Source: Roseobacter sinensis (GTDB taxonomy: Bacteria; Pseudomonadota; Alphaproteobacteria; Rhodobacterales; Rhodobacteraceae). From it: a stretch of 64,000 nucleotides of DNA. Shown piece after piece: positions 37,121-47,450 of this stretch; within the stretch, counting starts at the first letter, position 1, and each line of letters starts with the position of its first letter. The position numbers were made by a program, and so were the translations under genes. Under the pieces are notes generated by a model. That model saw only the letters and a list, made by a program, of their open reading frames with translations. It searched no databases and was not told the origin of the DNA. The stretch covers positions 1 to 64,000 of the forward strand of contig NZ_JALIEB010000006.1 in the NCBI RefSeq assembly GCF_025755255.1, given 5' to 3'.

Positions 37121-37160
37121 TTGGGGCTTTGCCCCAAACCCCAGGATATTTCAGGCCAGA
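37121..37160. repeat. Gene-end hairpin repeat variant
   Basis: A hairpin TTGGGGC-TTT-GCCCCAA (37121-37137) is followed by ACCCCAGGATATTTCAGGCC and AGAAGAAG. The combination of a GCCCC hairpin, a CCxGGATATTT and an AGAAGAAG tail is the second common form of gene-end element in Rhodobacteraceae. It lies between marC and the ABC-F gene and has no T-run, so it is not a classical terminator. Confidence 0.45.
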
Positions 37161-37171
37161 AGAAGCGCCGA

Positions 37172-39031
37172 TCACGCAGCTTCGGCCTTCTCGAGTTTTT
37201 CGAGCGCGGTCATCCACAGGGCTTCGGCCCGTTCCAGCGCCTCCATGACTTCGGCGTATTTGCGGTTCCAGACTTCCAGCTCGCCGGATTTGGCGTCTTC
37301 GTAGAGCGCGGGGTCGGCGAGTTTCTTGGCCAGCTTCTCGCGCATCTCGTTGAGCTTTTCGACGCGGGCTTCGGATTTGCGGGTCTCCGACTTCAGGGCG
37401 AGCAACGCGTCGCGGCTGGGGCGTTTCGGCTTGGGCTCGGCGGTTTTCTTGGACTGCTTGCTGCCGGGTTTCTCAACGGTGAGAAGCATCTTGCGATAGG
37501 CTTCGAGATCGTCGTCGTAGGGCGTCACGGTGCCGTTTGACACAAGCCAGAGCCGGTCGGCCACCATGGACAAGAGGTGCATGTCGTGGCTGACGAGGAT
37601 CACCGCGCCGGAATAGGCGGTCAACGCCTCGACCAGGGCCTCGCGACTTTCGATGTCGAGGTGGTTGGTGGGCTCATCCAGGATCAGCAGATGCGGCGCG
37701 TCGAGGGTTGCCAGCAGCAGCGACAGCCGCGCTTTCTGACCGCCCGAAAGGCGCCCGACCTCGGTTTCGGCCTGATCGGGGCCGAGACCGAAGCCCGCGA
37801 GCTGCGCGCGCAGTTTTGACGGCATCACGCCAGGGCGGGCGGAGATCATGTGCTGCAGCGGCGTGTCATCAACGTTGAGCTCTTCGACCTGATGCTGGGC
37901 GAAAAACCCGATGCGCAGCTTGTTCGACTGCACGGATTTGCCGCCCATGAGGTTGAGACGCCCCGAGAGCAGCTTGGACAGCGTGGACTTGCCTTGACCG
38001 TTCTTGCCCAACAGAGCGATGCGGTCGTCCTGGTCGATGCGCAGGTTGAGCCGGCTGAGCACGGGGGTGTCGGTGTAGCCCACCGCCCCGCCTTCGATGG
38101 AAATGATGGGGGGCGAGAGCTCTTCGGGCTCGGGGAAGGTGAAGACACGCTTGGCCGCCTGTTCGGGGCTGGCGATCATGTCCATCTTTTCGATCATTTT
38201 CAAACGCGATTGGGCTTGTTTGGCCTTCGACGCCTTGGCCTTGAAGCGGTCAACGAAGGCCTGCATGTGATCGCGCCGGGCCTGCTGCTTCTTGGCCATC
38301 GCGGCCTGCACCGCGCGTTGTTCGGCGCGTTGGCGGGCGAATTGATCGTAGGGACCTTGATAGAGCGTGAGCTTGCGGTCTTCCAGATGCAGGATCGCGC
38401 CGACGGCCCGGTTCAGAAGCCCGCGGTCGTGGCTGATGATGATCACCGTGTGCGGGTATTTCCCCAGATAGGCCTCAAGCCAGAGCGCGCCTTCCAGATC
38501 GAGGTAGTTCGTGGGCTCATCCAGCAGCAGCAGATCCGGCTGCGCAAACAGCACCGCGGCGAGGGCAACGCGCATGCGCCAGCCGCCCGAGAAGTCCGAG
38601 CAGGGCATCTGTTGTTCCGCATCGTCGAAGCCCAGACCCTTGAGAATGCTGGCCGCGCGCCCTTCGGCGGACCAGGCGTCGATATCCGCAAGCCGGGTCT
38701 GCACGTCGGCGATGCGGGTGGGATCGGTCGCCGTTTCGGCCTCGGCCAGCAGCGATGCGCGTTCGGTGTCGGCGGCGAGCACCGTGTCCAGCAATGACGT
38801 CGACGACGACGGCACCTCCTGCGCCACACCGCCGATCTTGGCGCGGCTCGGCAGCGAGAAATCGCCGCCGTCCAGCGCCAGCTCGCCCCGGATGATCTTG
38901 AAGAGCGTCGTCTTGCCGGCGCCATTGCGGCCCACGAGGCCGACCTTGTGACCATCGGGAATGACGGCGCTCGCCTCCTCAAACAGAGGCCGCCCTTCGA
39001 CGGAATAGCTGATGTTGGAAATCCGCAACAT
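37172..39031 (-). CDS. ABC-F family ATPase (YheS/Uup-like)
   Basis: This 619-residue soluble protein has two ABC domains and no membrane segment: the ABC-F class, which acts on ribosomes. The first domain has [21 protein letters not shown] and [13 protein letters not shown]; the linker (residues about 235-300) is rich in charged residues ([28 protein letters not shown]). The second domain has [21 protein letters not shown] and [15 protein letters not shown]-terminal coiled coil ([26 protein letters not shown]) resembles YheS/Uup. The ATG at 39031 starts [10 protein letters not shown], better than the one six codons upstream. Confidence 0.92.
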   Translation of the reverse strand: MLRISNISYSVEGRPLFEEASAVIPDGHKVGLVGRNGAGKTTLFKIIRGELALDGGDFSLPSRAKIGGVAQEVPSSSTSLLDTVLAADTERASLLAEAETATDPTRIADVQTRLADIDAWSAEGRAASILKGLGFDDAEQQMPCSDFSGGWRMRVALAAVLFAQPDLLLLDEPTNYLDLEGALWLEAYLGKYPHTVIIISHDRGLLNRAVGAILHLEDRKLTLYQGPYDQFARQRAEQRAVQAAMAKKQQARRDHMQAFVDRFKAKASKAKQAQSRLKMIEKMDMIASPEQAAKRVFTFPEPEELSPPIISIEGGAVGYTDTPVLSRLNLRIDQDDRIALLGKNGQGKSTLSKLLSGRLNLMGGKSVQSNKLRIGFFAQHQVEELNVDDTPLQHMISARPGVMPSKLRAQLAGFGLGPDQAETEVGRLSGGQKARLSLLLATLDAPHLLILDEPTNHLDIESREALVEALTAYSGAVILVSHDMHLLSMVADRLWLVSNGTVTPYDDDLEAYRKMLLTVEKPGSKQSKKTAEPKPKRPSRDALLALKSETRKSEARVEKLNEMREKLAKKLADPALYEDAKSGELEVWNRKYAEVMEALERAEALWMTALEKLEKAEAA

Positions 39032-39152
39032 GGAGGCGGTGTGCCGCATCCCACCGCTTGCGTCAATCGCCGCTTTTCATGCCCGATTGCCCATGATAGG
39101 TGGGCCGCGAAATTCACGGCGCACCGGCGCATCACGACAAGCGGAGACACCC

Positions 39153-39575
39153 ATGGCCCTCGAGCGGACATTCTCGATCATCAAACCCGACGCCACACGG
39201 CGCAACCTGACCGGCAAGATCAACGCCAAGTTCGAAGAGGCGGGCCTGCGCATCATCGCGCAAAAGCGCATTCACATGACCAAAGCGCAAGCGGGCGTGT
39301 TCTACGCGGTGCATGCAGAGCGGCCCTTCTATGACGAGCTCTGCGAGTTCATGGCCTCGGCTCCCGTGGTTGTGCAGGTGCTGGAAGGCGAAGGTGCGAT
39401 CGCCAAGAACCGCGAAGTGATGGGGGCTACCAACCCTGCGGATGCGGCACCGGGTACCATTCGCGCCGAGTTTGCGGAAAGCGTGGGCGAGAACTCCGTG
39501 CACGGCTCGGACGCACCGGAAACCGCGGCGGTGGAGATCGCGTACTTCTTTTCCGGCATGGAATTGGTTGGCTGA
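39153..39575 (+). CDS. ndk: Nucleoside diphosphate kinase
   Basis: This 140-residue kinase transfers phosphate from ATP to NDPs through a phosphohistidine, in the sequence [17 protein letters not shown]. The N-terminal [20 protein letters not shown] and [20 protein letters not shown] are canonical. The ATG at 39153 follows GCGGAGACACCC. It stands alone, with a terminator 25 bases after the stop. Confidence 0.96.
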   Translation: MALERTFSIIKPDATRRNLTGKINAKFEEAGLRIIAQKRIHMTKAQAGVFYAVHAERPFYDELCEFMASAPVVVQVLEGEGAIAKNREVMGATNPADAAPGTIRAEFAESVGENSVHGSDAPETAAVEIAYFFSGMELVG

Positions 39576-39600
39576 GCCAACCGAAAGCGAGTGTTGCGGA

Positions 39601-39631
39601 GGGCCTTCCTGCGGGGAGGCCCTTCTTCGTT
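39601..39631 (+). terminator. Rho-independent terminator after ndk
   Basis: The hairpin GGGCCTTCC-TGCG-GGGAGGCCC (39601-39621; one G-T pair) is followed by the T-rich TTCTTCGTTC. It ends ndk, and the convergent TfoX-like gene ends at its edge. Confidence 0.8.
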
Positions 39632-39960
39632 CAGGGGGCCGGGCGCACGCCGATCTGATCCATCATCTGCTCGAAGGCGTCCCGGTCGGCATCGAAGGAG
39701 CTGGCCTTGATCGCATCGAACCGCTTGCGCAGGGCCTTCTTTTCCGCGCCTTTGCAATCGTTCCACGGGCGGTTCTGCAAGGCCATGACGAGCACGTAGT
39801 AGCCGATGAAATGCGGTTTCATGCCGGATTGCAGAAGCTTTGCATAGGCGGCGTCCGCACCGAGCTGTCGCAGCGCTTCGGCTGATGGAATGCCCGCCCG
39901 TGTACAAGCGGTCTCATAGGCCGGGCCGAGGTTGCGAATGGATGATACAGCGGCGGACAT
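39631..39960 (-). CDS. TfoX/Sxy C-terminal domain protein
   Basis: This 109-residue protein corresponds to the TfoX C-terminal helical domain (SIRNLGPAYETACTRAGIPSAEALRQLGADAAYAKLLQSG, residues 7-47, with helix-hairpin-helix character). Stand-alone versions occur widely; only full-length TfoX/Sxy is known to regulate competence. Here the N-terminal half is absent, so a competence role should not be assumed. Confidence 0.85.
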   Translation of the reverse strand: MSAAVSSIRNLGPAYETACTRAGIPSAEALRQLGADAAYAKLLQSGMKPHFIGYYVLVMALQNRPWNDCKGAEKKALRKRFDAIKASSFDADRDAFEQMMDQIGVRPAP

Positions 39961-40010
39961 AGCGCGGATACTACATGGGCACGCCGTACCCTGTCACCTC
40001 TCAAATCGCC

Positions 40011-40112
40011 TCAGATGCTGGCGTAATCCGTGATGGGCGGGGGTGGAGGCGTTGCCTCTTTGTTCCCTTGCACCGGTGGCTTCGGGTTTGGTTTGGGCGG
40101 CTCTTTACTCAT
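40011..40112 (-). CDS. 33-residue proline-rich microprotein
   Basis: This short frame encodes 33 residues beginning MSKEPPKPNPKPPVQG and ending PPPPPITDYASI. It has a good ribosome-binding site (GAGGGA, seven bases before the ATG at 40112). The repeated KP/PP pattern and the clean start argue for a real gene, but it is too short for family assignment. It lies in the 348-base gap between the TfoX-like gene and the 240-residue class unknown at 40309; apart from it I see nothing in that gap. Confidence 0.5.
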   Translation of the reverse strand: MSKEPPKPNPKPPVQGNKEATPPPPPITDYASI

Positions 40113-40308
40113 CACATTTCCCTCGTTAAGCGACACATCTCCTTACGTGTCAGTGGTCAGCCTCCGCGGCGTTCCTGCCGATGACAGGGCCACGACGTGA
40201 CGACTTTAGGGCGTTTCGGTTGAAACTTCGTGAAACGGCCGCGCACAGAGACGTGCGGCGCCCGGGAGGATCACCGCGCTGGCAGCAGAGTGCTCGGATC
40301 GGATGAGA

Positions 40309-40989
40309 TCAGGCGTCAGGCAGGCCGAGCGGTTTGGGAGCCGTGTCGGCGCTCAGATGCATTTGCGTTGGCTGCGCGTGGCCGATACCGGCATTGAAGA
40401 TGAAGCGCTTGAGCAGCTCGGTCTGGAATTCGAACTCGCGTGCGCGTTCGGCAAACCCACGCGGCAGGCGCTCCTTCGCATCAACCCGCGCATATTCGAG
40501 GTCGTGACACATGTTCAGCAATGGCAGGCAGATGTCGGCCAGCACGTTGGTCGCCAGGCGTTCGGCGTGGTTGGCATAAGGTTCCTGCAGGCCGATGTTC
40601 TGGGTGAACGCGTTGTTCAACGCACCCATGAACTCCTTGAACCGGAAGATTGCATTGCGCACGCCGTCCTTGACATCCATCACCAGAATATGGGCACCGG
40701 ACAGCACCAATCCCGGCAATTCCACCAGAAAATCCGGGAGCGACAGCACTTGCGAGCCTTCGGGAATGGAGGCCATGGACCTGTGCAACGCATGGGCGAG
40801 CCGCGGCACCAGAACATCGTCGATGCTGTCCAGGGTCTGGAACGAAACGCGGTTTCGAAACCCGCGCCCGAGCACTTCCGAGGACCGGATCAGGATGGTC
40901 TGGTCGTCTTTCACCACCAGGTTGAACGTCAAGACCCGGTCGGACAAATCCGACGGTAAAGGTGCAACGGCTGTCGATGGATCATTCAT
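40309..40989 (-). CDS. Conserved-looking protein of unknown function
   Basis: This is a 226-residue soluble protein that I do not recognise. It has no signal peptide or membrane helix. A central block (VLSLPDFLVELPGLVLSGAHILVMDVKDGVRNAIFRFKEFMGALNN) looks alpha/beta, and the C-terminal half is helical and charged. The ATG at 40989 (MNDPSTAVAPLP) is preferred over one 15 codons upstream. It is divergent from the CheB-CheR-PAS gene, so a signalling partner role is possible but only by position. Confidence 0.65.
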   Translation of the reverse strand: MNDPSTAVAPLPSDLSDRVLTFNLVVKDDQTILIRSSEVLGRGFRNRVSFQTLDSIDDVLVPRLAHALHRSMASIPEGSQVLSLPDFLVELPGLVLSGAHILVMDVKDGVRNAIFRFKEFMGALNNAFTQNIGLQEPYANHAERLATNVLADICLPLLNMCHDLEYARVDAKERLPRGFAERAREFEFQTELLKRFIFNAGIGHAQPTQMHLSADTAPKPLGLPDA

Positions 40990-41232
40990 GTTATCTATCC
41001 AGAAAGCGCAATCAATATCGATAGACTGGCGCAAAACCCGTAGCCAAGTGTAAACGCACCGTACGGTGCCTGTTGCGCATCACGTCGAGAATATTTAGGC
41101 CCGGACCAATCTTTCGGTTGAATCTATCGCATCAGACCCAATAGATTGCAACTAAGGGTTGCTAGAGGTCACTGTCGGCCGACCGGGCGTACTGCCGCGG
41201 TAGGCCGGCACTGCGTGGTGGGGAGTGCAGAT

Positions 41233-44200
41233 TTGGACGGCGCGGATACGGAAGAGTTAACCATCATCGGAATCGGGTCTTCGGCGGGAGGGCTCGAAGC
41301 CATCCGGGAGCTCGTTGCCACGCTGCCCACCGATTTGCAGGTGGCTTATGTGGTTGTCCAGCACATGTCACCTCACCACAAGAGCCTCATGACCGAGCTC
41401 GTGGCCCGGCAGACCAGCCTCGTCGTGCGCGATGTGGTCAACGGGACCGTGCCGGAGCCGAACGTCGTCTACGTCACGCCTCCGAAGACCGATGTGGTTT
41501 ATGAGGAGGGCAAGCTCAATCTTGTGGATCCCAGCCACGAGGTCGCCTCCCCCAAGCCCTCGGTTGACCGCTTCCTGCTCAGCCTCGCGGACGGGCATGG
41601 CGAAAAGTCGATGGCGATCATCCTCTCCGGCACCGGAACCGATGGCGCCTATGGCGTGCAGGCGATCCGCGAGGCCGGCGGCATCACCATCGCGCAGGAC
41701 ACCGAGAGTGCAAAATACGACGGGATGCCGATGGCGGCGATGCAGACAGGCTGCGTCGATCTGGTGCTACGTCCCTTCGAAATCGGGACCCATCTGCAAA
41801 AGATCCTGACCAGCCCCCGCGACTTCGATGCCTTCCGGCAGGAGGCCTCCGAAAAGAGCCCGGCATCCGATCTGCTGCAGATCCTCCTCGCACGCACCCG
41901 CGTGGATTTCCGCGAGTACAAGCAGACCACGATCAACCGGCGGATCGAACGGCGCATGATCGCGCTGGGGATCGAAAGCCACGAGGAATACACCCAGTTC
42001 TGTCGCGTCAACCCCAACGCGGTCGACGCGCTCTTCAAGGATCTGCTGATCTCGGTCACGCGCTTCTTCCGCGACAAAAGCGAGTTCGAAGCGCTCAGGG
42101 AGCTGCTGCCAGGCGTCTTGAAGAAGACCAACGCGCCTTTCCGGGTCTGGATTGCAGGCTGTGCGACGGGCGAGGAAGCCTATTCCATCGCCATCCTGCT
42201 CGCCGAGGCCCTGGGAGGGGCCAAGGTCCAGCTCAAGGATCACGTGCAGATTTTCGCCACGGACATCGACAAGGAGGCGCTGGAAGTGGCGCGCAAGGGC
42301 ATCTACGGGATGGCCGCGCTGAACGATATCCCCAAGGATCTCGCCGATCAGTACTTCATTCAGCAGAACGACGGCATTCGGGTGATCGACTCTCTGCGCT
42401 CCGCGATCCTGTTCTCGGATCACAACGTCTGTCAGGACCCGCCGTTTCAGAAGGTCGATCTGCTGTGCTGCCGGAACCTGCTGATCTATTTCGGCAATAC
42501 GCTACAGCACAAGGTGATGTCGCGATTCCACTACGCGCTCACCGAAAGTTCGTTGATGTTCCTCGGCACTGCGGAAACCGTCGCGGGATCGGACGAGCTC
42601 TTCATACAGGACAGCCAATCGGCACATATCTATCGGCGCCGCTCCATCCGCCGCTCTGAACACACAGCGTTTTCGAACTCCCGCGCGCTGCCGACCTCTC
42701 GCAACACGATGCCGGCGGCCACGAAAACACCCGCCCCAGGCTATTCCACCGACCGTCAGATGTTCGAGGCATTGGCACTCGCGCTGGGGCGGAACTCGAT
42801 ACTGGTGACCGAAGAATACTCGATCGTCCGCATCTATGGAAACGTCAGCGCGTTCATCGAGATGAACGAGTCGAGCAATCTGAAGATGCACATCGACCTT
42901 CTGCGGCGGCCATTCCGTGAAGAGGCCCGCAGCCTGGTCACGCTCGCGCTCAAGAACGGCGAGCACCGCTCTGGCGTGCGCCACTTGCTGGCCGAGGACG
43001 ACGATGCCGAGATCCGGCTCGACGTCTACCCGATCATCGCGCGCGATATCAACGAACGCGCGGCGCTTGTGGTCTTCAGCGAGGTGCAGGTCGACCGGTC
43101 GAGGGGCAGGGAGATGGGCCCCAAGCCTGAGGGAGAAGCCTTTGAGACCGATCGCATCCGGCTGCTGGAGGACGAGGTCGCGACAACCCGGGAAGCCTTG
43201 CAGCAAACCATCGAAGAATTGGAGACCTCGAATGAGGAACTGCAATCGCTGAATGAGGAGCTGCAGTCGACCAACGAAGAGCTGCAGGCCACCAACGAAG
43301 AACTCGAGACCTCGAACGAAGAGTTGCAGTCGACCAACGAAGAGCTGATCACGGTCAACGAAGAGTTGCAGGTGACTGCGGCCGAGCTGAGCGGGCGCAC
43401 CGGCGAGCTGATGTCGGTTCTGGAAACGGCGCCGCTTGCGATCATGGTGCTTGATACCGCTTTGCAGATTTCGCAGGCGACGAATGCCGCGGCCGAGATG
43501 TTCGGGCTGTCACGCCCGGTCTCGAACCCGCACATCAGCCAATGCGTGGTGCCCGAAAACTGCCCCTCGCTGGCCCCGATCTGCAACGAAACGCTCAAGC
43601 TGGGCGAGCCGATTTCCCGCGAGTTCACCTCGAAAGGCGCCCGCTACAAGCTCACCTGCTCGCCGTTCTTCGACATGCGGGGCCAGATGAAGGGCTCTAC
43701 CATGGTGGTCTCGGAGTTCCCGGGCCTTGCCCAGGAGCTCGACCTGATACTCGACAGCTCGGACATTTTCATGCTGAACCGGACCATCGACGGCACGATT
43801 ATCCGGATCAGCGAAAAATCGGCCAACAGCCTTGGCACCACGCGGGAAGAGGCCGAGGGGCGAGATCTTGGCAAACTGGTCAGCAAAAAGACGGCCGATG
43901 CACTGAAGGAGCACGACGAGGAGCTGATGGCCAGCAAATCCGGCCGCATCAGCGACGTGCGCGCGATGATTTCGAAGGAGGACGGCGAGCGCTATTGGAC
44001 AAGCACGGAGAAGTTCATTTTCGACGATCCGGCCGTCGGCGTACCGTCGATCTACTCGGTCGGAACGGACATCACCGAGGTGGTCGAGGCGCGCGATGCA
44101 GCAGAAGATGCTCTTGCCCAACTGGAGTTGCTGCAAAACCTCGCCAAAATTGGCTACTGGTCACTCGAGCTCGAAACCGGCAAGGTCTACTGGTCTTCCG

Positions 44201-44472
44201 AGGTCTACCGCATTCACGGCGAAGATCCGTCGAGCAACCCGCCCGATCTGGACGGTGGCCTCGCCTACTATCATGAGGATGACCGCGAGACCGTCATGAA
44301 GCATGTCGATCGGGTGTCGAAACGGGGTGGCGAATTCCACTTCAAGCACCGGCTGGTCAACCGCAAGGGCGATGTGGTCTGGGTGGAATCCTTCGGCCTT
44401 GCGCGCAAGGATCGGGACGGCAAGATCGCCAAGATCGTCGGTGTGATGCGCGACTTGCCCGAAGAGGCCTAG
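41233..44472 (+). CDS. CheB-CheR-PAS hybrid chemotaxis/signalling protein
   Basis: This is a cytosolic protein of about 1080 residues. It begins with a CheB methylesterase domain ([23 protein letters not shown] and [12 protein letters not shown] hold the Ser-His-Asp triad) without a receiver domain, then a CheR methyltransferase domain ([40 protein letters not shown]). Next comes a coiled coil of repeated NEELQS/T heptads (about residues 660-720), then PAS domains to the C terminus. There is no histidine kinase or GGDEF output, so the PAS part may gate the esterase/methyltransferase activities. The start is uncertain: TTG at 41233 follows GGGGAG; GTG at 41215 or 41218 is also possible. Confidence 0.85.
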   Translation: MDGADTEELTIIGIGSSAGGLEAIRELVATLPTDLQVAYVVVQHMSPHHKSLMTELVARQTSLVVRDVVNGTVPEPNVVYVTPPKTDVVYEEGKLNLVDPSHEVASPKPSVDRFLLSLADGHGEKSMAIILSGTGTDGAYGVQAIREAGGITIAQDTESAKYDGMPMAAMQTGCVDLVLRPFEIGTHLQKILTSPRDFDAFRQEASEKSPASDLLQILLARTRVDFREYKQTTINRRIERRMIALGIESHEEYTQFCRVNPNAVDALFKDLLISVTRFFRDKSEFEALRELLPGVLKKTNAPFRVWIAGCATGEEAYSIAILLAEALGGAKVQLKDHVQIFATDIDKEALEVARKGIYGMAALNDIPKDLADQYFIQQNDGIRVIDSLRSAILFSDHNVCQDPPFQKVDLLCCRNLLIYFGNTLQHKVMSRFHYALTESSLMFLGTAETVAGSDELFIQDSQSAHIYRRRSIRRSEHTAFSNSRALPTSRNTMPAATKTPAPGYSTDRQMFEALALALGRNSILVTEEYSIVRIYGNVSAFIEMNESSNLKMHIDLLRRPFREEARSLVTLALKNGEHRSGVRHLLAEDDDAEIRLDVYPIIARDINERAALVVFSEVQVDRSRGREMGPKPEGEAFETDRIRLLEDEVATTREALQQTIEELETSNEELQSLNEELQSTNEELQATNEELETSNEELQSTNEELITVNEELQVTAAELSGRTGELMSVLETAPLAIMVLDTALQISQATNAAAEMFGLSRPVSNPHISQCVVPENCPSLAPICNETLKLGEPISREFTSKGARYKLTCSPFFDMRGQMKGSTMVVSEFPGLAQELDLILDSSDIFMLNRTIDGTIIRISEKSANSLGTTREEAEGRDLGKLVSKKTADALKEHDEELMASKSGRISDVRAMISKEDGERYWTSTEKFIFDDPAVGVPSIYSVGTDITEVVEARDAAEDALAQLELLQNLAKIGYWSLELETGKVYWSSEVYRIHGEDPSSNPPDLDGGLAYYHEDDRETVMKHVDRVSKRGGEFHFKHRLVNRKGDVVWVESFGLARKDRDGKIAKIVGVMRDLPEEA

Positions 44473-44587
44473 CGCCCCTCTTTCGCTGTTCCGGCACCGT
44501 CTCCGCATCGGGCGGGGGCGGCGTTTCGTCTTGACCCTCTGATCCAACCTGCGCATGTATAAGCAAAAATCAGATGGGAGATGCGAC

Positions 44588-45514
44588 ATGAAACTCAGAA
44601 CAACTGCGAGCGCGCTGGCGTTCGTCTCGATGGCCGGGGTTGCCGCGGCGGATTGCTCGCAGGTGACGTTCTCCGACGTGGGCTGGACGGATATCACCGC
44701 AACCACGGCAGCGACCACTGTCATTCTCGATGCGCTCGGCTATGAGACGGACATAAAGGTGCTCTCCGTTCCGGTGACCTATACCTCCATGGCGCAGGGC
44801 GATGTGGACGTGTTTCTGGGCAACTGGATGCCGACCATGGAAGGCGACATCGCACCCTATCGCGAGGCCGGCACGGTCGATACGGTGCGCGAGAATCTCG
44901 AAGGCGCGAAGTACACGCTTGCTGTGAACAAAGCCGCGCTAGACCTTGGAATAAAAGACTTTTCCGATATTGCGCAACATGCTGACGCGCTCGACGGCCA
45001 GATCTACGGGATCGAGCCCGGGAATGACGGCAACCGCCTGATTCAGTCGATGATCGACGCGGATGCCTTCGGGCTGGGCGGCTTCGAGGTGAAGGAAAGC
45101 TCGGAGCAGGGCATGCTGGCACAGGTCGAGCGGCTCTCGAAGAAGGATGAGCCTATCGTCTTTCTCGGCTGGGAACCGCATCCGATGAACGCCAACTTCG
45201 ACATGGGCTACCTGACCGGTGGCGACGACTTCTTCGGCCCCGATCTGGGCGGTGCGACGGTCTATACCAACACCCGCGCGGGCTACGTGGAGGACTGCCC
45301 GAACGTGGGCAAGCTGTTGACCAACCTCAAGTTCACGTTGGCCATGGAAAACGAGATCATGGGCGCGATCCTGAACGATGGCACCGAGCCCTCCGAGGCC
45401 GCAACTGACTGGCTGAAGGCGAACCCGGACGCGTTCGTCGCCTGGCTGGACGGCGTGACGACGCTGGATGGTGGCGACAGCGTTGCGGCAGTGAGCGCGG
45501 CCCTCGGCCTCTGA
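44588..45514 (+). CDS. choX: Choline ABC transporter substrate-binding protein
   Basis: This 308-residue periplasmic binding protein is of the glycine betaine/choline type (OpuAC fold). It has a signal peptide (MKLRTTASALAFVSMAGVAAA) and the mature start DCSQVTFSDVGWTDITATTA. The segments DVFLGNWMPTMEGD and PIVFLGWEPHPMN carry tryptophans of the aromatic cage that binds the quaternary ammonium group, and the pattern fits ChoX. A GGGAG site precedes the ATG. It heads the choXWV operon; choline would be oxidised to glycine betaine as an osmoprotectant or nitrogen source. Confidence 0.9.
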   Translation: MKLRTTASALAFVSMAGVAAADCSQVTFSDVGWTDITATTAATTVILDALGYETDIKVLSVPVTYTSMAQGDVDVFLGNWMPTMEGDIAPYREAGTVDTVRENLEGAKYTLAVNKAALDLGIKDFSDIAQHADALDGQIYGIEPGNDGNRLIQSMIDADAFGLGGFEVKESSEQGMLAQVERLSKKDEPIVFLGWEPHPMNANFDMGYLTGGDDFFGPDLGGATVYTNTRAGYVEDCPNVGKLLTNLKFTLAMENEIMGAILNDGTEPSEAATDWLKANPDAFVAWLDGVTTLDGGDSVAAVSAALGL

Positions 45515-45524
45515 CCACCTGAGC

Positions 45525-45560
45525 CCCCGCGCCACACCCGGCGCGGGGATTCTTCTTTCT
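45525..45560 (+). terminator. Strong hairpin between choX and choW
   Basis: A perfect nine-pair stem, CCCCGCGCC (45525-45533) with GGCGCGGGG (45540-45548), six-base loop, is followed by ATTCTTCTTTCT. It probably acts as a partial terminator or RNA-stabilising element so that the binding protein is made in excess over the permease. Confidence 0.7.
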
Positions 45561-45579
45561 GCAGCGGAGGGCGGGCGTC

Positions 45580-46416
45580 TTGTTGGACTGGCTGACTGAA
45601 ACCAAGATACCTGTTGGCCAAAGTGCAGCGGCGTTCTTTGACTGGCTCCAGACCAATGGCGCCTGGTTCTTCGACGGGCTGGCGGTGGTCATGGAGTGGA
45701 TGATCGACGCGATCCTCTGGGTGCTGCAAACCCCACACCCCTTCGTGATCATCGCGGCCTTCGTCGCGCTCACATGGGTGTTGCAGCGCAGCTGGAAGGT
45801 CTGCCTTTTCGTGGCGCTGGGGTTCCTCTTCATACTAAACCAGGACTACTGGGAAGAGATGACCGAGAGCATCACGCTGGTACTTTCAGCCTGTGTGGTC
45901 TGCATGGCGATCGGTGTGCCCATCGGGATCGCTGCGGCCCATCGCCCGCGGCTCTATCAGGCGATGCGGCCCGTGCTCGATCTGATGCAGACGCTACCGA
46001 CCTTCGTCTATCTCATTCCGGCGATTGTGTTTTTCGGGATTGGCATGGTGCCGGGGCTGATCGCAACCGTGATCTTCGTGGTGCCCGCACCCATCCGCCT
46101 CACGCATCTCGGTATCAGCACCACGCCAAAGCCGCTGCTGGAAGCGGCCGACGCCTTCGGGGCCACGCCGATGCAGAAGCTCTGGAAGGTCGAGTTGCCC
46201 TTTGCGTTGCCGCAGATCATGGCCGGGCTGAACCAGACCATCATGCTGTCGCTGTCGATGGTGGTGATCGCAGCGCTTGTGGGTGCCGACGGCCTCGGCG
46301 TGCCGGTTGTGCGCGCGCTGAACCAGGTGAACACGGCCCTCGGGTTTGAAAGTGGCTTCATCATCGTGGTCGTGGCGATCATGCTCGACCGGATGCTGCG
46401 GGTGGATCGCAAATGA
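45580..46416 (+). CDS. choW: Choline ABC transporter permease
   Basis: This 278-residue inner-membrane permease is of the ProW/OpuAB type. The transmembrane region has SITLVLSACVVCMAIGVPIGIAAAH and the EAA-like loop EAADAFGATPMQKLWKVELPFALPQIMAGLNQTIMLSLSMVVIAALVGADGLG that docks the ATPase. It probably starts with TTG at 45580, close behind GCGGAGGGCGGG. It overlaps choV by four bases. Confidence 0.9.
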   Translation: MLDWLTETKIPVGQSAAAFFDWLQTNGAWFFDGLAVVMEWMIDAILWVLQTPHPFVIIAAFVALTWVLQRSWKVCLFVALGFLFILNQDYWEEMTESITLVLSACVVCMAIGVPIGIAAAHRPRLYQAMRPVLDLMQTLPTFVYLIPAIVFFGIGMVPGLIATVIFVVPAPIRLTHLGISTTPKPLLEAADAFGATPMQKLWKVELPFALPQIMAGLNQTIMLSLSMVVIAALVGADGLGVPVVRALNQVNTALGFESGFIIVVVAIMLDRMLRVDRK

Positions 46417-47450
46417 GAAATGCCGTCGAATTCGACAATGTCTCCATCGTCTTCGGCCAGTCGCCCGAGAAGGCGCTGCCCGAAATGGATGCGGGCAAGT
46501 CCCGGGCCGAAGTGCAAAAGGCGACCGAGCAGGTCCTTGGTGTACACAATTGCTCGCTGGATGTGGCTGCGGGTGAGATCCTTGTGCTGATGGGGCTGTC
46601 GGGCTCGGGCAAGTCGACCCTGCTGCGTGCCGTGAACGGGCTCAACCCCGTGGTCCGCGGCGCGGTGCGGGTCTATGATGGCGACTGGTCCTGCGATGTG
46701 ACCCACAGCGCCCCAACGGACCTGCGCCGCGTGCGACGCGAGTGCGTCTCCATGGTGTTCCAACAGTTCGGTCTGCTGCCGTGGCGGACCGTGCGCGAAA
46801 ACGTGGCGCTGGGGCTGGAACTGGCGGATGTCTCCAAGAAAGATCGCCTGGCCCGGGCCGACCGACAGCTCGAGCTTGTCGGCCTGAGCGATTGGGCCGA
46901 CCGGAAGATGGGCGAGCTTTCAGGCGGCATGCAGCAGCGCGTGGGCCTGGCCCGTGCCTTTGTCACGGAAGCGCCGATCCTGCTGATGGACGAGCCCTTC
47001 TCCGCGCTCGACCCGCTGATCCGCAACAGGCTTCAGGACGAGCTCATCGAGCTGCAGCGAGATCTCAAGCGCACCATCATCTTTGTCAGCCACGATCTCG
47101 ACGAGGCCTTCAAGATCGGGGATCGGATCGCCATCATGGAAGGCGGGCGCATCGTGCAATGCGGCACCCCGCAGGAGATTTTTTCCAACCCCGTTAATGA
47201 CTACGTGGCGGATTTCGTGGCGCATATGAACCCGCTTGGCGTTCTGTCGGCGGGCGATGTGATGGAGCCTGCCGATGCCGCGCCCGCAGATCGCGTGCCG
47301 CTGGAGACGGATGTCGAGACCGTGATGCGCAAGCTGCTGACATCCGAAGGCCCGCTCGGTGTCGAGGATCAAGGGGCGCTGGTGGGCCAAGTGACCAAGA
47401 GCGGTGTGATCGCGCGACTCCTCGACCCGCGTGATACCGATCAGGGCTAG
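46413..47450 (+). CDS. choV: Choline ABC transporter ATP-binding protein
   Basis: This 345-residue ATPase is of the ProV class, with Walker A GLSGSGKST, signature LSGGMQQRVGLARAF and Walker B ILLMDEPFSALDPLIR. The N terminus has the long insert before the first strand typical of ProV/ChoV (PEMDAGKSRAEVQKATEQVLGVHN). The C-terminal 80 residues form a short regulatory tail in place of two full CBS domains. It ends the choXWV operon. Confidence 0.92.
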   Translation: MRNAVEFDNVSIVFGQSPEKALPEMDAGKSRAEVQKATEQVLGVHNCSLDVAAGEILVLMGLSGSGKSTLLRAVNGLNPVVRGAVRVYDGDWSCDVTHSAPTDLRRVRRECVSMVFQQFGLLPWRTVRENVALGLELADVSKKDRLARADRQLELVGLSDWADRKMGELSGGMQQRVGLARAFVTEAPILLMDEPFSALDPLIRNRLQDELIELQRDLKRTIIFVSHDLDEAFKIGDRIAIMEGGRIVQCGTPQEIFSNPVNDYVADFVAHMNPLGVLSAGDVMEPADAAPADRVPLETDVETVMRKLLTSEGPLGVEDQGALVGQVTKSGVIARLLDPRDTDQG

